Part shown: one piece after another, positions 24,418-32,720 of the stretch
Layout: every line of letters begins with the position of its first letter
Position numbering within the stretch: the stretch's first letter is position 1
Source of the DNA: Acidobacteriota bacterium
GTDB lineage: Bacteria; Acidobacteriota; Vicinamibacteria; Vicinamibacterales; UBA8438
Reading direction: 5' to 3'
Assembly (NCBI GenBank): GCA_026708265.1
Contig: JAPOVI010000041.1
Location: forward strand, 1 to 48,083
Length of the DNA: 48,083 nt
The notes under the pieces: model-generated
The model's input: only the letters and a program-made list of their open reading frames with translations
Told to the model about the DNA's origin: nothing
Database searches by the model: none
Translations under genes and position numbers: made by a program

Positions 24418-25317
24418 GTGGCCCCAAGCAACGCCGCGTCGCCTGCGCCGCTCCCCGGCGACGGCGCCCCCGCCGGGGGTCGCCCCCCGGCACCGGGCCA
24501 TGGCGACGGCGACGACACCTGGGCCACGGCGATAACGCGCGTCCGGCCCGACAGCATCCGCGTCCGGGGCTACCGCCTCGACGAGATCATGGGCCGCCTG
24601 TCGTTCGGCGAGGCCATCTACCTGCTTCTCGTAGGCGAGCTCCCGTCGCCCGCGCTCGGCCGCCTGATTGAGGCCGTGCTCGTCTCCGCCATCGATCACG
24701 GGGTGCAGCCCCCTTCGACGCTGGCCGCGCGCACGGTCGCGGGCACCGGGGCGCCCCCGCGGGCTGCGGCAGCGGCCGGCGTGCTGGCGCTGGGATCCCA
24801 ACTCGGCGGCGGCGGCAGCATCGAGGCCAGCCTCCGCTTCCTCGAGGAGGGCATCGCCCTGGTCGACGACTGGGTATCGCCCGACGACGCGGCGCGCCGG
24901 CTGCTCGACCACTGGACCGAGACGGCGGGCGGCGATGCGCCGCCGGGCTTCGGCCATCGCCGCCATTCGCGCGACCCGCGCGCGGCCCGGCTGCTGCAGT
25001 TGGCGTTCGAGCTCGACGTCGACGGCACCTACGCACAACTCGCGCGCGCCCTGGAGCAAGAGCTGAGCGAACGCCGAACCACGGCAGGCAAGGCCGCCGT
25101 CTCGCTGAACGTCGATGGGGCCATCGCGGCGATCTGCGGCGACATCGGCTTCGACGCCGAGACGGCGACGATGCTGTTCACGATCGCGCGCGTTCCCGGC
25201 CTCGTCGCACACTCGCTGGAAGAGCAGCGTCGCGAGGCGGCGATGCGGCCGATCGACCCGGCTCGGCACGTGTACGACGGGCCGAAGGCGCGCCGCCTGC
25301 CCGACTCCCCGCTCTGA
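24418..25317 (+). CDS. Citrate synthase-like protein / citryl-CoA lyase
   Basis: 299-residue member of the citrate synthase superfamily, shorter than true citrate synthase (about 380-430) and most like citryl-CoA lyase, which cleaves citryl-CoA to acetyl-CoA and oxaloacetate. Conserved parts are IRVRGYRLDEIMGRLSFGEA, the CoA/His strip GFGHRRHSRDPRAARLL and the C-terminal NVDGAIAAICGDIGF with the probable catalytic Asp. A Pro/Gly-rich tail of about 35 residues precedes the domain. GTG start with AGAGAGG six bases upstream. It is probably co-transcribed with hpt. Whether it is a lyase or synthase in vivo cannot be told from sequence alone. Confidence 0.78.
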   Translation: MAPSNAASPAPLPGDGAPAGGRPPAPGHGDGDDTWATAITRVRPDSIRVRGYRLDEIMGRLSFGEAIYLLLVGELPSPALGRLIEAVLVSAIDHGVQPPSTLAARTVAGTGAPPRAAAAAGVLALGSQLGGGGSIEASLRFLEEGIALVDDWVSPDDAARRLLDHWTETAGGDAPPGFGHRRHSRDPRAARLLQLAFELDVDGTYAQLARALEQELSERRTTAGKAAVSLNVDGAIAAICGDIGFDAETATMLFTIARVPGLVAHSLEEQRREAAMRPIDPARHVYDGPKARRLPDSPL

Positions 25318-25353
25318 GTCCCCGGCGCGCCCTCAGACGAGCGCCTGTGAGGT

Positions 25354-25629
25354 TCAGAGACCGAGTTCCGAATGGGAGCCGAGGCGAACCAGACGTAGGG
25401 TTTCGGCGTCGGGCTCCTGGTAGATCAGCACGAGGTCCGGCTTCCCGTGGCAGTCCCGGTGGTCGTTCCACTCCCCGCTCAAGACATGGGCGTGGTGTCG
25501 AGGTTCGAGTGCTTGATCGTTGGCCAGGGTCTTCACGATCGGCACCAGGACGGCATCGAGGGACGCCCGGCGCCGAGACTCTCGCTTGTAGTCGCGCTTG
25601 AACCGACCGGTGCGCTCAATCGTCCGCAT
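25354..25629 (-). CDS. yafQ: YafQ-family mRNA interferase toxin
   Basis: 91-residue RelE/ParE-superfamily ribosome-dependent ribonuclease. Residues matching the catalytic set of E. coli YafQ are all present: His48 (HVLSGEW), His61 and Asp65 (CHGKPDLVLIY) and His86 (GSHSEL), so the toxin should be active. Its ATG overlaps the antitoxin stop by 14 bases, giving translational coupling. It lies downstream of the antitoxin, as usual for DinJ-YafQ. If the antitoxin is truly frameshifted (see next entry), an intact toxin would be hard to tolerate. Confidence 0.88.
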   Translation of the reverse strand: MRTIERTGRFKRDYKRESRRRASLDAVLVPIVKTLANDQALEPRHHAHVLSGEWNDHRDCHGKPDLVLIYQEPDAETLRLVRLGSHSELGL

Positions 25630-25880
25630 GCAGATCGTCGATCAGATCCTCGACGGTGGCGAACCGGGGAAGGCCGCCCCGGCGCGCCTCCTTCATCGCC
25701 TCGATGGTCACCGCGTTGGGGACGAGCAGCGCGAACGGCAGGGCCTTCTCCTGCGCTACCTTGGTCAGCAGCAGCCGAACCGCGTCGGAGACGGTCAGAC
25801 CCATCGCGGCCAGCACGGCCGCCGCTTCTTCCTTCACCGCCCCGTCGATACGGGCTTGGACGAGGTGCTTTTGCAGCCAT
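25616..25880 (-). pseudogene. dinJ: DinJ/RelB-family antitoxin with a probable 5' frameshift
   Basis: The body LVQARIDGAVKEEAAAVLAA, GLTVSDAVRLLLTKVAQEKA, LPF and PNAVTIEAM is a textbook DinJ antitoxin with a ribbon-helix-helix N-terminus. The natural ATG at 25880 (MAAKA) follows GGGGAGG but is out of frame with the body. Removing one C around 25862-25866 (minus-strand CACC) joins them as MAAKALVQARID, the usual DinJ opening. Otherwise translation must begin at a TTG or CTG farther upstream with an unusual N-terminus. It may be a real frameshift, a sequencing error, or a non-standard start; labelled pseudogene with that caveat. Confidence 0.7.
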
Positions 25881-26295
25881 CTGACAAGCGTCCTCCCCTT
25901 CCTGGCGGAATCTGTCGCCAAATCGTTCCAGGCTCCCCGTTGTTTCACTCGTCGGCACGCGGACGCCCGAACAGCCCGGCGAAACGTCCGAACCCTGGCT
26001 TCTTGGTGCAGCGGAACCGCTACCACCGCCAAGCAGTTCATTGAATTACATCATCATTCCAACGTGGGGAGGGGATCCGGGCGGCGTCGAGCGCGAGGCG
26101 TCCGTGTACCCGGTCCCCTGCAGCGCAGCTCATCGATGACGGTTGGCCACGAGGTCCGGTAGACGCGCTGCCTTCCTCGACGCCATATGGGGCGGGGTCC
26201 ACCCCACGGTGACAGGGCGCTGCCCGAGCGGGCGTCGTCGGCACCGTCAGGTCACGGGAACCGGAGGACGGGAACGACGGAGGGAAGCAGGAGAA
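25881..26295. other. Spacer beside tRNA-Val, no gene recognised
   Basis: About 415 bases between the antitoxin and the tRNA. It is less GC-rich in places (TTGAATTACATCATCATTCC near 26040). Reading frames give no recognisable product. It could be decayed mobile DNA. Confidence 0.35.
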
Positions 26296-26370
26296 TGGTG
26301 GGCGCTAGTGGATTCGAACCACTGACCCCCGCCGTGTGAAGGCGATGCTCTACCACTGAGCCAAGCGCCC
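26296..26370 (-). tRNA. tRNA-Val (anticodon CAC)
   Basis: Complete cloverleaf read leftward: acceptor GGGCGCT/AGCGCCC, D-arm GCTC..GAGC, anticodon stem TCGCC/GGCGG with loop TTCACAC (anticodon CAC, U33 and A37 present), variable GGGTC, T-arm AGTGG-TTCGAAT-CCACT, discriminator A and an encoded CCA. It reads codon GUG. Confidence 0.95.
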
Positions 26371-26451
26371 ACTTCCCGCGTGCCGCAGACGATTACCGTA
26401 GCGCAGCCACCGGACCCAAGGCAATTCGCGTCGCCCGTCGGGGCCGGGCCC

Positions 26452-26572
26452 GGAGTCCGCACCGCGGAAACCGGCCGCGCAGCGCTTCGCGCGAGCGCAG
26501 ACTCCCGACACGACCCCTGAGTCTGCGCCACAGAGCCGGCGACGCAACGAACTCCGTGCCCGCGCAGACTCC
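26452..26572. repeat. Two adjacent family A palindromes
   Basis: The first (26452-26505) runs from GGAGTCCGCACCGCGG to GCGCAGACTCC; the second (26519-26572) from GAGTCTGCGCC to GCGCAGACTCC with a perfect 10-bp outer stem. They lie just past the stop of the leftward gene ending at 26593. Confidence 0.65.
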
Positions 26573-26592
26573 CGAAGCGCCCGCAAGGCGCT

Positions 26593-27120
26593 CTAGCGCG
26601 CCTGCTCGAGGAGCGCCCCCAGCATCCGGGCGTACTCCTGGTCCGCCTCGGCGAACGCCTCGTCGTACGCATCCTGCGATAAGCCCTGACCTCCCGGGTT
26701 GCCGTCGAAGCGGAGCACCCGCGTCCCGTCGTCGTAGACGTCCACCGTTCCGTCGGCCGCCAGCCCGTCGGCCCCCACGTCGGTGACGAGGATCTTGGTG
26801 TTGGCGATGGAGGCTGCGTTGAGGTCGATGTAGACGTCCCGGTACTGCTGCGCGCCGATCTTCTCCACGACGTAGACGGGGGCCTCGTAGCGGGCCGATA
26901 CCACCAGGAGCTGCCCTGGGAAAGCGAGCGCGGCCATGAAGCGGTCGGAGGTCCCGTCGCGCGCCGCCATGGCGTCCAGATTTGCGGCCGCCAGCACCTC
27001 GGCCAACTCCGTCGCGAGCGGGGACGACATCGACGTCTGCGCGCCGGCCGGGCCGGACGCACCAAGCAGGATGACGACCAGTAGCGGCAGCAACCAACGA
27101 CCCGGAACCACGTTGCGCAT
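26593..27120 (-). CDS. Exported protein of unknown function
   Basis: 175 residues. Signal peptide MRNVVPGRWLLPLLVVILLG, cleavage near AGAQ. The mature part has LATELAEVLAAANLDAMAAR, FPGQLLVVSARYEAPVYVVE and YRDVYIDLNAASIANTKIL, a regular alpha/beta pattern without known catalytic residues, followed by VDVYDDGTRVLRFDGN. I recognise it only as an Acidobacteria-type hypothetical. GGGAGGTGAGG precedes the ATG. It stands alone between the tRNA and a repeat. Confidence 0.72.
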   Translation of the reverse strand: MRNVVPGRWLLPLLVVILLGASGPAGAQTSMSSPLATELAEVLAAANLDAMAARDGTSDRFMAALAFPGQLLVVSARYEAPVYVVEKIGAQQYRDVYIDLNAASIANTKILVTDVGADGLAADGTVDVYDDGTRVLRFDGNPGGQGLSQDAYDEAFAEADQEYARMLGALLEQAR

Positions 27121-27216
27121 GACCTCACCTCCCATCGCACCCGGCTGAGGGCCTTCCGCCGTTCAGTGGGTCTCCACGTTCTACCACTGCGGCCGGGCGC
27201 CGTCAACGCTCGCCGG

Positions 27217-27297
27217 AGGACTCCCAGCCCGCCGATCGTCGCCGCGACCGCAAGGTCGCGCTGCGGCCTCCGCTCGCAGCCGAACCCAATCCTCCAG
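27217..27297 (-). repeat. Family B repeat (inverted copy)
   Basis: Read leftward: GCGAGCGGAGGCCGCAGCGC, GACCTTGCGGTCGCGGCGAC, GATCGGCGGGCT, then GGGAGTCC. It matches the copies at 13742-13843 and 46283-46404 with few changes. The centre GCGACC..GGTCGC can form a hairpin. Confidence 0.75.
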
Positions 27298-27317
27298 GCG
27301 TCCCCGTCGCTCTGCGG

Positions 27318-27749
27318 CTACCCGACCGACCTCGCACGCCCGCCGTCCCGCGTCCGCGCCTCGTCCGGACCCGGCGAGGTCTCGTTCAGATTCCGCAGCG
27401 CGGCCAGTCCCGCGCGGAGGACGTGCGCCAGGATCATCCCCTGCCGCGCCGGCTCCGCAACCACGCTCCGGGCCGTCTTCAGCATCTCCTCGAGCCGCGC
27501 CGTGAGGCGCTCGAACGCCTGGTCCACCCGCTCGATGCGGGCGATGGCCAACGACGAGAGCCGCGCGGCGTCGTCGCTCAGGGTGCCGACTCGATCGACG
27601 ACGGGCCGCAGTTCCTGCTCGACCAGCTCGATCAGGCGGTTGAGCCGTCGCGAGAGCAGCACGCCGCAGACGAGCATCGCGACCTGAACCACCGCCATGA
27701 CCACCGTCGCGGCAGCGATGACGCCCAGCAGCAGGCTTGCACCGTCCAT
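27318..27749 (-). CDS. Small membrane-anchored coiled-coil protein
   Basis: 143 residues: one N-terminal transmembrane helix (LLLGVIAAATVVMAVVQVAM and onward), then a long amphipathic helix with heptad-like spacing (about 35-110; RRLNRLIELVEQEL, RIERVDQAFERLTARLEEML). The layout resembles DUF948-type proteins, which pair with YtxH proteins in other bacteria; that resemblance is by eye. The C-terminal 20 residues are low-complexity. It begins 7 bases after the YtxH-like gene stops, so they form an operon. The role is probably envelope- or stress-related, but unproven. Confidence 0.68.
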   Translation of the reverse strand: MDGASLLLGVIAAATVVMAVVQVAMLVCGVLLSRRLNRLIELVEQELRPVVDRVGTLSDDAARLSSLAIARIERVDQAFERLTARLEEMLKTARSVVAEPARQGMILAHVLRAGLAALRNLNETSPGPDEARTRDGGRARSVG

Positions 27750-27756
27750 ATCGCGT

Positions 27757-28050
27757 CTACCCGTGTTCCTCCACCGCCTCGACCGAGCCCTCGACCGCCC
27801 GCTCGAAGCCCCCGCCGCCCCGGTCGGCGGCCGCCGTCAACTGCTCCCGCTGCCGCTGGACGAACTCGCGCCCGCGCTGCGCCGCGTTCGTCGCGCGCTC
27901 GCGCCCCTCGCGCGCCTTCTCGTTGAGCAGCCGCCGGTTCTGGACGCCCGTGGACGGAGTCCACAGCAACGCGACGGCCGCGCCGGTCACCGCGCCCATC
28001 AGGAACGCCATGAAGACGACGCTCGCATGTCCGTCGTGCTCTCTCGACAT
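27757..28050 (-). CDS. YtxH-domain membrane protein
   Basis: 97 residues. The transmembrane/glycine motif FMAFLMGAVTGAAVALLWTP followed by an Arg/Glu/Gln-rich helix (KAREGRERATNAAQRGREFV) is the YtxH (GvpP-like) signature. These are small envelope proteins with no firm activity. GGGAG is well placed before the ATG. It lies between uvrB (29 bases upstream) and the coiled-coil membrane protein, all leftward, so the three may share a transcript. Confidence 0.8.
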   Translation of the reverse strand: MSREHDGHASVVFMAFLMGAVTGAAVALLWTPSTGVQNRRLLNEKAREGRERATNAAQRGREFVQRQREQLTAAADRGGGGFERAVEGSVEAVEEHG

Positions 28051-28079
28051 GAGACTCCCTTCCTGGCCATCATCTCACA

Positions 28080-30089
28080 TCAGCCGGGCTCGCCGACTCC
28101 GAGGTGCTCCTTGCGGAGCGCGCGCACCTCGTCCCTGAGGGCCGCCGCCCGCTCGAACTCCAGGTTCTCCGCCGCGGCCCGCATGTCGGCCTCGAGCGCT
28201 GCGATGTGCCGATCCCGCTCCTCCCGGTTGCGGAACGTCCGCTCGGGCGGCGGCTCCGCCGGGGTCACGTAGTCGCGGTCGTAGACGCTCGAGAGCATGT
28301 CGTCGATGCTCTTGACGATGGACGCCGGCGTGATGCCGTGCTCGCGGTTGTACTCCGCCTGCCGCGTGCGCCGGCGCGTCATCTCGTCGAGGGCGGCCTG
28401 CATCGAATCCGTCGTCGAGTCGGCGTACATGATCACGCGACCGTTCACGTTGCGCGCCGCCCGGCCCGCGGTCTGGATGAGCGCCCCCGCCGAGCGCAGG
28501 AAGCCCTCCTTGTCGGCATCGAGAATCGCGACCAGCGACACCTCGGGGAGGTCGAGCCCCTCCCGGAGCAGGTTGATGCCGACCAGGACGTCGAACGCCC
28601 CCCGCCGCAGATCGCGGAGGATCTCGACCCGCTCGAGCGTGTCGACATCGGAGTGAAGGTAGCGGACGCGCACGCCCAGCTCCTGGTAGAACTGCGTGAG
28701 GTCCTCCGCCATGCGCTTCGTGAGCGTCGTGACCAGGACCCGTTCGCGGCGCGCCGTCCGCTCCCGGATCTCGTGCAGGAGGTCGTCGATCTGCCCCTTC
28801 ACCGGGCGCACGTCGACGGCCGGATCGATCAGGCCGGTCGGCCGGATGATCTGCTCGACGACGACACCGCCGCTCCGCTCGAGCTCGTAGGGGCCCGGCG
28901 TCGCCGAGACGAAGACGACCTGCCCGACGCGCTGCTTCCATTCGTCGAAGCTCAGGGGCCGGTTGTCGAGCGCCGAGGGCAGGCGGAAGCCGTACTCCAC
29001 GAGCACTTCCTTGCGCGAGCGGTCCCCGTGGTACATCCCGCGGACCTGCGGCACCGTCTGGTGGCTCTCGTCGATGATCGTCAGCGCGTCGCCCGGGAGG
29101 TAGTCGAGCAGCGTCGGCGGCGGCTCGCCGGCCGACCTCCCCGACAGGTGGCGGGAGTAGTTCTCGATGCCGTGGCAGTAGCCGATCTCCTGGATCATCT
29201 CGAGGTCGAACATCGTCCGCTGGTGCAGCCGCTGCGCCTCGAGGAGACGGCCGGAGGTCTCCAGGTGCGTGCGGTGCTCGGCCAGTTCCGCCTTGATCGA
29301 CTCGGCGGCCTCCAGAATCCGCTCGCGAGGCGTGACGAAGTGCGACTTCGGGTAGACGGCCAGCTTGTCGAAGCGCCGCAGCGTGCGGCCGGTGAGCGGA
29401 TCGAACGCGACGAGCTCCTCCACCTCGTCGCCGAACAGCTCGATGCGGAGCGCATGCTCCTCGTACGACGGGTAGACCTCCACGATGTCGCCCCGGACCC
29501 GGAACGCGCCGCGCGCGAACTCGTGGTCGTTCCGCTCGTACTGGATCTCGACGAGCTTGCGGAGGATCGCCTCGCGCGACACCTGCTGGCCCCGCTCGAG
29601 CGGCAGCAGCATGCCGAAGTAGGCCTCCGGCGATCCCAGCCCGTAGATGCAGGAGACGCTGGCGACGATCACCACGTCGCGCCGCTCGAAGAGGGCCCGC
29701 GTGGCCGACAGCCGCAGGCGGTCGATCTCCTCGTTGATGGTCGCTTCCTTCTCGATGTAGGAGTCGGTCGAGGGGACGTAGGCCTCGGGCTGGTAGTAGT
29801 CGTAGTAGCTCACGAAGTACTCGACCGCGTTGTCGGGGAAGAAGCGCTTGAACTCCTGGTAGAGCTGAGCGGCCAGCGTCTTGTTGTGGACCATCACCAG
29901 GGTCGGCCGGTTCACCGCGGCGATGACGTGCGCCATGGTGAAGGTCTTGCCCGAACCGGTCACGCCGAGCAGCACCTGGAAGGGGTCGCCGCGGTCGAGT
30001 CCGCCCGTCAACTCGGCGATCGCGCGTTCCTGATCGCCGCGGATCTCGAAATCGCTCTCCAGTTGGAAGCGGTCGTAGGAGGAAGGCAT
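28080..30089 (-). CDS. uvrB: Excinuclease ABC subunit B
   Basis: 669-residue helicase-like subunit of nucleotide-excision repair that verifies damage with UvrA and recruits UvrC. Walker A GVTGSGKT (about 42-49), the damage-probing beta-hairpin [20 protein letters not shown] (about 96-115), DESHQT, helicase motif VI-like [10 protein letters not shown] and the C-terminal UVR coiled coil (about 635-665; [14 protein letters not shown]) are all present. Length is normal. The ATG has GGAGGAAG immediately upstream. Two small membrane protein genes follow closely on the same strand. Confidence 0.97.
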   Translation of the reverse strand: MPSSYDRFQLESDFEIRGDQERAIAELTGGLDRGDPFQVLLGVTGSGKTFTMAHVIAAVNRPTLVMVHNKTLAAQLYQEFKRFFPDNAVEYFVSYYDYYQPEAYVPSTDSYIEKEATINEEIDRLRLSATRALFERRDVVIVASVSCIYGLGSPEAYFGMLLPLERGQQVSREAILRKLVEIQYERNDHEFARGAFRVRGDIVEVYPSYEEHALRIELFGDEVEELVAFDPLTGRTLRRFDKLAVYPKSHFVTPRERILEAAESIKAELAEHRTHLETSGRLLEAQRLHQRTMFDLEMIQEIGYCHGIENYSRHLSGRSAGEPPPTLLDYLPGDALTIIDESHQTVPQVRGMYHGDRSRKEVLVEYGFRLPSALDNRPLSFDEWKQRVGQVVFVSATPGPYELERSGGVVVEQIIRPTGLIDPAVDVRPVKGQIDDLLHEIRERTARRERVLVTTLTKRMAEDLTQFYQELGVRVRYLHSDVDTLERVEILRDLRRGAFDVLVGINLLREGLDLPEVSLVAILDADKEGFLRSAGALIQTAGRAARNVNGRVIMYADSTTDSMQAALDEMTRRRTRQAEYNREHGITPASIVKSIDDMLSSVYDRDYVTPAEPPPERTFRNREERDRHIAALEADMRAAAENLEFERAAALRDEVRALRKEHLGVGEPG

Positions 30090-30195
30090 CGGCCAGAAGC
30101 GGCGCCGCAGGACGGCGTCGCGAGAGCTTCGCAGAAGCGCCGCCGCGGGGAGGCTGCCGCTGGGAGGCGCGTCGCGGGCGCCGGAACGGGTTCTC

Positions 30196-30216
30196 GGAGT
30201 CTGCGCCGCGGGCGCA
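30196..30216. repeat. Family A half-site
   Basis: GGAGTCTGCGCCGCGGGCGC between uvrB and the VWFA gene, without a clear right arm. Confidence 0.4.
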
Positions 30217-30234
30217 CCCGGGGGGGGCCCCGTG

Positions 30235-31182
30235 CTAGCGCACGGCCGCCTCCGCCTCGACCCAGGGCGCGAAGTAGCCGTCCCGCGCGCGCACGGTGGC
30301 CCGGCGGGGAGCGCGCGGTCCCGCCAGCCGCACCTCGATCTCGCGCCACGTGCCGTCGGCGCGTCCGTTCGTCGACACGAAGCCCAGCGAGTAGCGGCCC
30401 TCGAGCTCGGCCGCGATCTCCGCGTAGATCTCGTCGAGTCGGTCCAACGAACTGGGAAAGTAGCTCCGCCCCCCCGTGATTTCGGCGAGTCGGGACAGGC
30501 GCATCCGCTGGAACTGGCGCACGCTCGAGCGCAGGTTCTTCTGAAAGCCGATCGCGTAGATCGTCACGTCCGAGGCGCGCACGAGATCCATCGTCTCGTC
30601 GAGCCGCATCCGGCTGCGCGTGTCCTCGCCGTCGGTGTAGAGCAGCAGCACCTTGCGCCCGTCCTGCCCGAAGGCGCCGTCGAGATAGACGCCGAGGGCG
30701 TCGTACAGGGAGGTCATGCCCGACGCCCGACGGTTGCGGACGCGCTCGACGAGGCGCGGGAAGTCGGCCTGGCCGTACCGTCCGACGCGCACCTCGGTGT
30801 CGAAGTCGACGAGGGTGATGTCGGTGGCGTAGTCGATGGTGTTCAGGAAGCGGAGCGCCGCCGTCTTCACGAAGCGGCCGTCGCGCTCCATGCTGCCGCT
30901 GGCGTCGAAGAGAACGCCGAGGTGCAGGGGCACGCGCTCGGCCTCGCCGGCCAGGCTGCGCGAGAAGTAGAGAATCTCCTGCGGCCGCCCGTCCTCGAGC
31001 AGCTCGAAGTCCTCCGCCCGCAGGTCGGTCACCAGGCGGCCGTCGCGGTCGAGAACGGTCACGCCGACGTCGACGAGGTCTATGCCGCTGCTGAACAGCG
31101 GCTGCTGCGCCGATACGGGAAGCGAGAGGACGCAGCAGGCGATCGCGATGAACGCGAGACGGCTCCGCACGAGCCGCATCAT
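30235..31182 (-). CDS. Exported VWFA-related protein with an intact metal site
   Basis: 315 residues, fifth member of the Acidobacterial VWFA type in the window. Signal peptide to about SAQ26, N-terminal module [20 protein letters not shown], then an A domain with a complete MIDAS start D93-A-S95-G-S97 (LFDASGSM) and the later acidic strip [11 protein letters not shown]. It should bind a divalent ion and a protein ligand, unlike the tandem quartet at 9588-13605. The C-terminus lacks the quartet's PDPPG motif, so it belongs to a separate subgroup. The start could be ATG 31182 or 31179; GGGAGGG is rather far upstream. It is divergent from the DHH gene. Confidence 0.88.
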   Translation of the reverse strand: MMRLVRSRLAFIAIACCVLSLPVSAQQPLFSSGIDLVDVGVTVLDRDGRLVTDLRAEDFELLEDGRPQEILYFSRSLAGEAERVPLHLGVLFDASGSMERDGRFVKTAALRFLNTIDYATDITLVDFDTEVRVGRYGQADFPRLVERVRNRRASGMTSLYDALGVYLDGAFGQDGRKVLLLYTDGEDTRSRMRLDETMDLVRASDVTIYAIGFQKNLRSSVRQFQRMRLSRLAEITGGRSYFPSSLDRLDEIYAEIAAELEGRYSLGFVSTNGRADGTWREIEVRLAGPRAPRRATVRARDGYFAPWVEAEAAVR

Positions 31183-31243
31183 ACCGCAATCGCGGCGGCC
31201 CTCCCGTCCTTCCCGCGGCCCGCGGGCCGACGCGGCAGGGACG

Positions 31244-31249
31244 TATAAT
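31244..31249 (+). promoter_or_regulatory. Consensus -10 TATAAT of the DHH gene
   Basis: Perfect TATAAT ending 11 bases before the ATG; the expected transcript start is within a few bases of the start codon, implying a leaderless or very short-leader mRNA. No -35. Confidence 0.55.
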
Positions 31250-31260
31250 CAGGATCTCTC

Positions 31261-32664
31261 ATGAAGTGCGTGGTGGTCTGCCAGGACGATCTGGTCATCA
31301 AGACCCTCCACGAAGCACTGGCGCCGACCTTCGACGTCACGTTCGTCGTCGAGAATCGCCCGCTCTCCCGGCGCCTGAGCGATGCCGGCGTTCCCGCCGT
31401 CGGGGCCGATCCCCGCCGCCTCGCCACGTACGTCGACGCCGACGTGGACCCCACGACCTGCGTCATCGTCCACGACAACGGACGGCGGGGGGTGCGCCGC
31501 GTGCTGCGCGCGGTGGCCGACGCCGGCACGGGTCTGGCCTACGTCCTCGCGGTGGCGCAACCCGCCGCCGAGTGGTCCGAGGAGTTCCCCGAGGTCGCCA
31601 CGCTCACGCTGGGCGACCTCGTCAAGGGCGCGCTGCACGATTCGCTGGGCCGCTCGCTCACCCGCGCCCGCGTGCAGCAGTACCAGCGCTACTTCTCGGA
31701 CGCGGACCGGGTGCTGATCCTCCTCCACAACGACCCCGATCCGGACGCCCTCGCCAGCGGCCTCGCGCTGCGCAATCTGCTCCACCGCACCAAGACGACC
31801 GCCATCATCGGCGCCTTCCGCGGGGTGACCCGCCCCGAGAACCTGCGCATGGCCAACCTGCTCGACATCCAGGTCGAGGCGCTGACCGCGGAATCTCTCG
31901 CGGAGTTCGACCGCATCGCGACGGTCGACGTGCAACCCCACTACTTCGGCGGGCTGCTGAACCGGGTGGACCTGGTGGTCGACCACCACCCGGAACGTAC
32001 GGGCTACGCGACGACCTTCAAGGACATCCGGCCGGACTTCGGGTCGACCGCCACCATCCTGACGGAGCATCTGCGGGCCGTCGACGTGAACATCTCCGAG
32101 CGGACGGCCACCGCGATGCTCTACGCGATCAAGTCGGACACGCTGTTCCTCTCCCGCCACACCAACCGCACCGACCTCGAGGCCTTCACCTTCCTCTACC
32201 CGCTGGCCGATCCCGCGCTGGTGCGCAAGATGGAGGGCTCGGAGATCACGCTGGAGCGACTCGAGTCGGTCTCCCGCGCCGTCCAGTCGGGCCGCCTGGA
32301 GGAGCAGGTCTTCGCCGCCCACGTCGGGCGGGCGGTCCGCGAGGACCTCGTGCCCTACGTGGCCGACTTCCTGTTGCAGCTCGAGGGCGTGAAGTGGTCG
32401 ATCGTCTCCGGCATCGTCGACGCCCACCTGGTGGTCTCGGTCCGCAACCTCGGCTACTCGCGCAACGCGGGCGAGTTCGTCCGCCGGTGGTTCAACGACA
32501 TCGGGAGCGCCGGCGGCCACCGCGCCATGGCCAAGGCGGTCGTGCCGCTCGCCGCCTTCCACGAGAAGTTCGGCCCCCTCGACGACCCGCAGGTGTCGGC
32601 TCTCCTCGGCGACCTCGCCGCGCGCTTCCTGCGCCACGGATCGGGAAACGACCGCGCGCCCTGA
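31261..32664 (+). CDS. DHH/DHHA1 phosphoesterase with N-terminal nucleotide-binding-like domain
   Basis: 467-residue cytoplasmic protein. The N-terminus (about 1-125; MKCVVVCQDDLVIKTLHEAL) looks like a Rossmann/TrkA-N-type domain. From about 150 it is a DHH phosphoesterase: NDPDPDALASG (metal ligands Asp158, 160 and 162), TVDVQPH and the signature VVDHHPE (Asp241-His242-His243), ending with DHHA1 motif GGHRAMAKA (about 418-426). Related enzymes (NrnA, GdpP, RecJ types) hydrolyse nanoRNA or cyclic dinucleotides. The substrate here is unknown, and the fused N-terminal domain hints at ligand control. The start follows a TATAAT closely. Confidence 0.87.
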   Translation: MKCVVVCQDDLVIKTLHEALAPTFDVTFVVENRPLSRRLSDAGVPAVGADPRRLATYVDADVDPTTCVIVHDNGRRGVRRVLRAVADAGTGLAYVLAVAQPAAEWSEEFPEVATLTLGDLVKGALHDSLGRSLTRARVQQYQRYFSDADRVLILLHNDPDPDALASGLALRNLLHRTKTTAIIGAFRGVTRPENLRMANLLDIQVEALTAESLAEFDRIATVDVQPHYFGGLLNRVDLVVDHHPERTGYATTFKDIRPDFGSTATILTEHLRAVDVNISERTATAMLYAIKSDTLFLSRHTNRTDLEAFTFLYPLADPALVRKMEGSEITLERLESVSRAVQSGRLEEQVFAAHVGRAVREDLVPYVADFLLQLEGVKWSIVSGIVDAHLVVSVRNLGYSRNAGEFVRRWFNDIGSAGGHRAMAKAVVPLAAFHEKFGPLDDPQVSALLGDLAARFLRHGSGNDRAP

Positions 32665-32720
32665 CGGGCGCGTCGGGAGTTTCGATGCGCGAGACTCCGG
32701 CGCGGCGGCACGGGCGCGGG

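Noticed and set aside
28104..30479. 791-codon open frame opposite uvrB
   Set aside because: Complementary to an unquestionable uvrB; low-complexity product.
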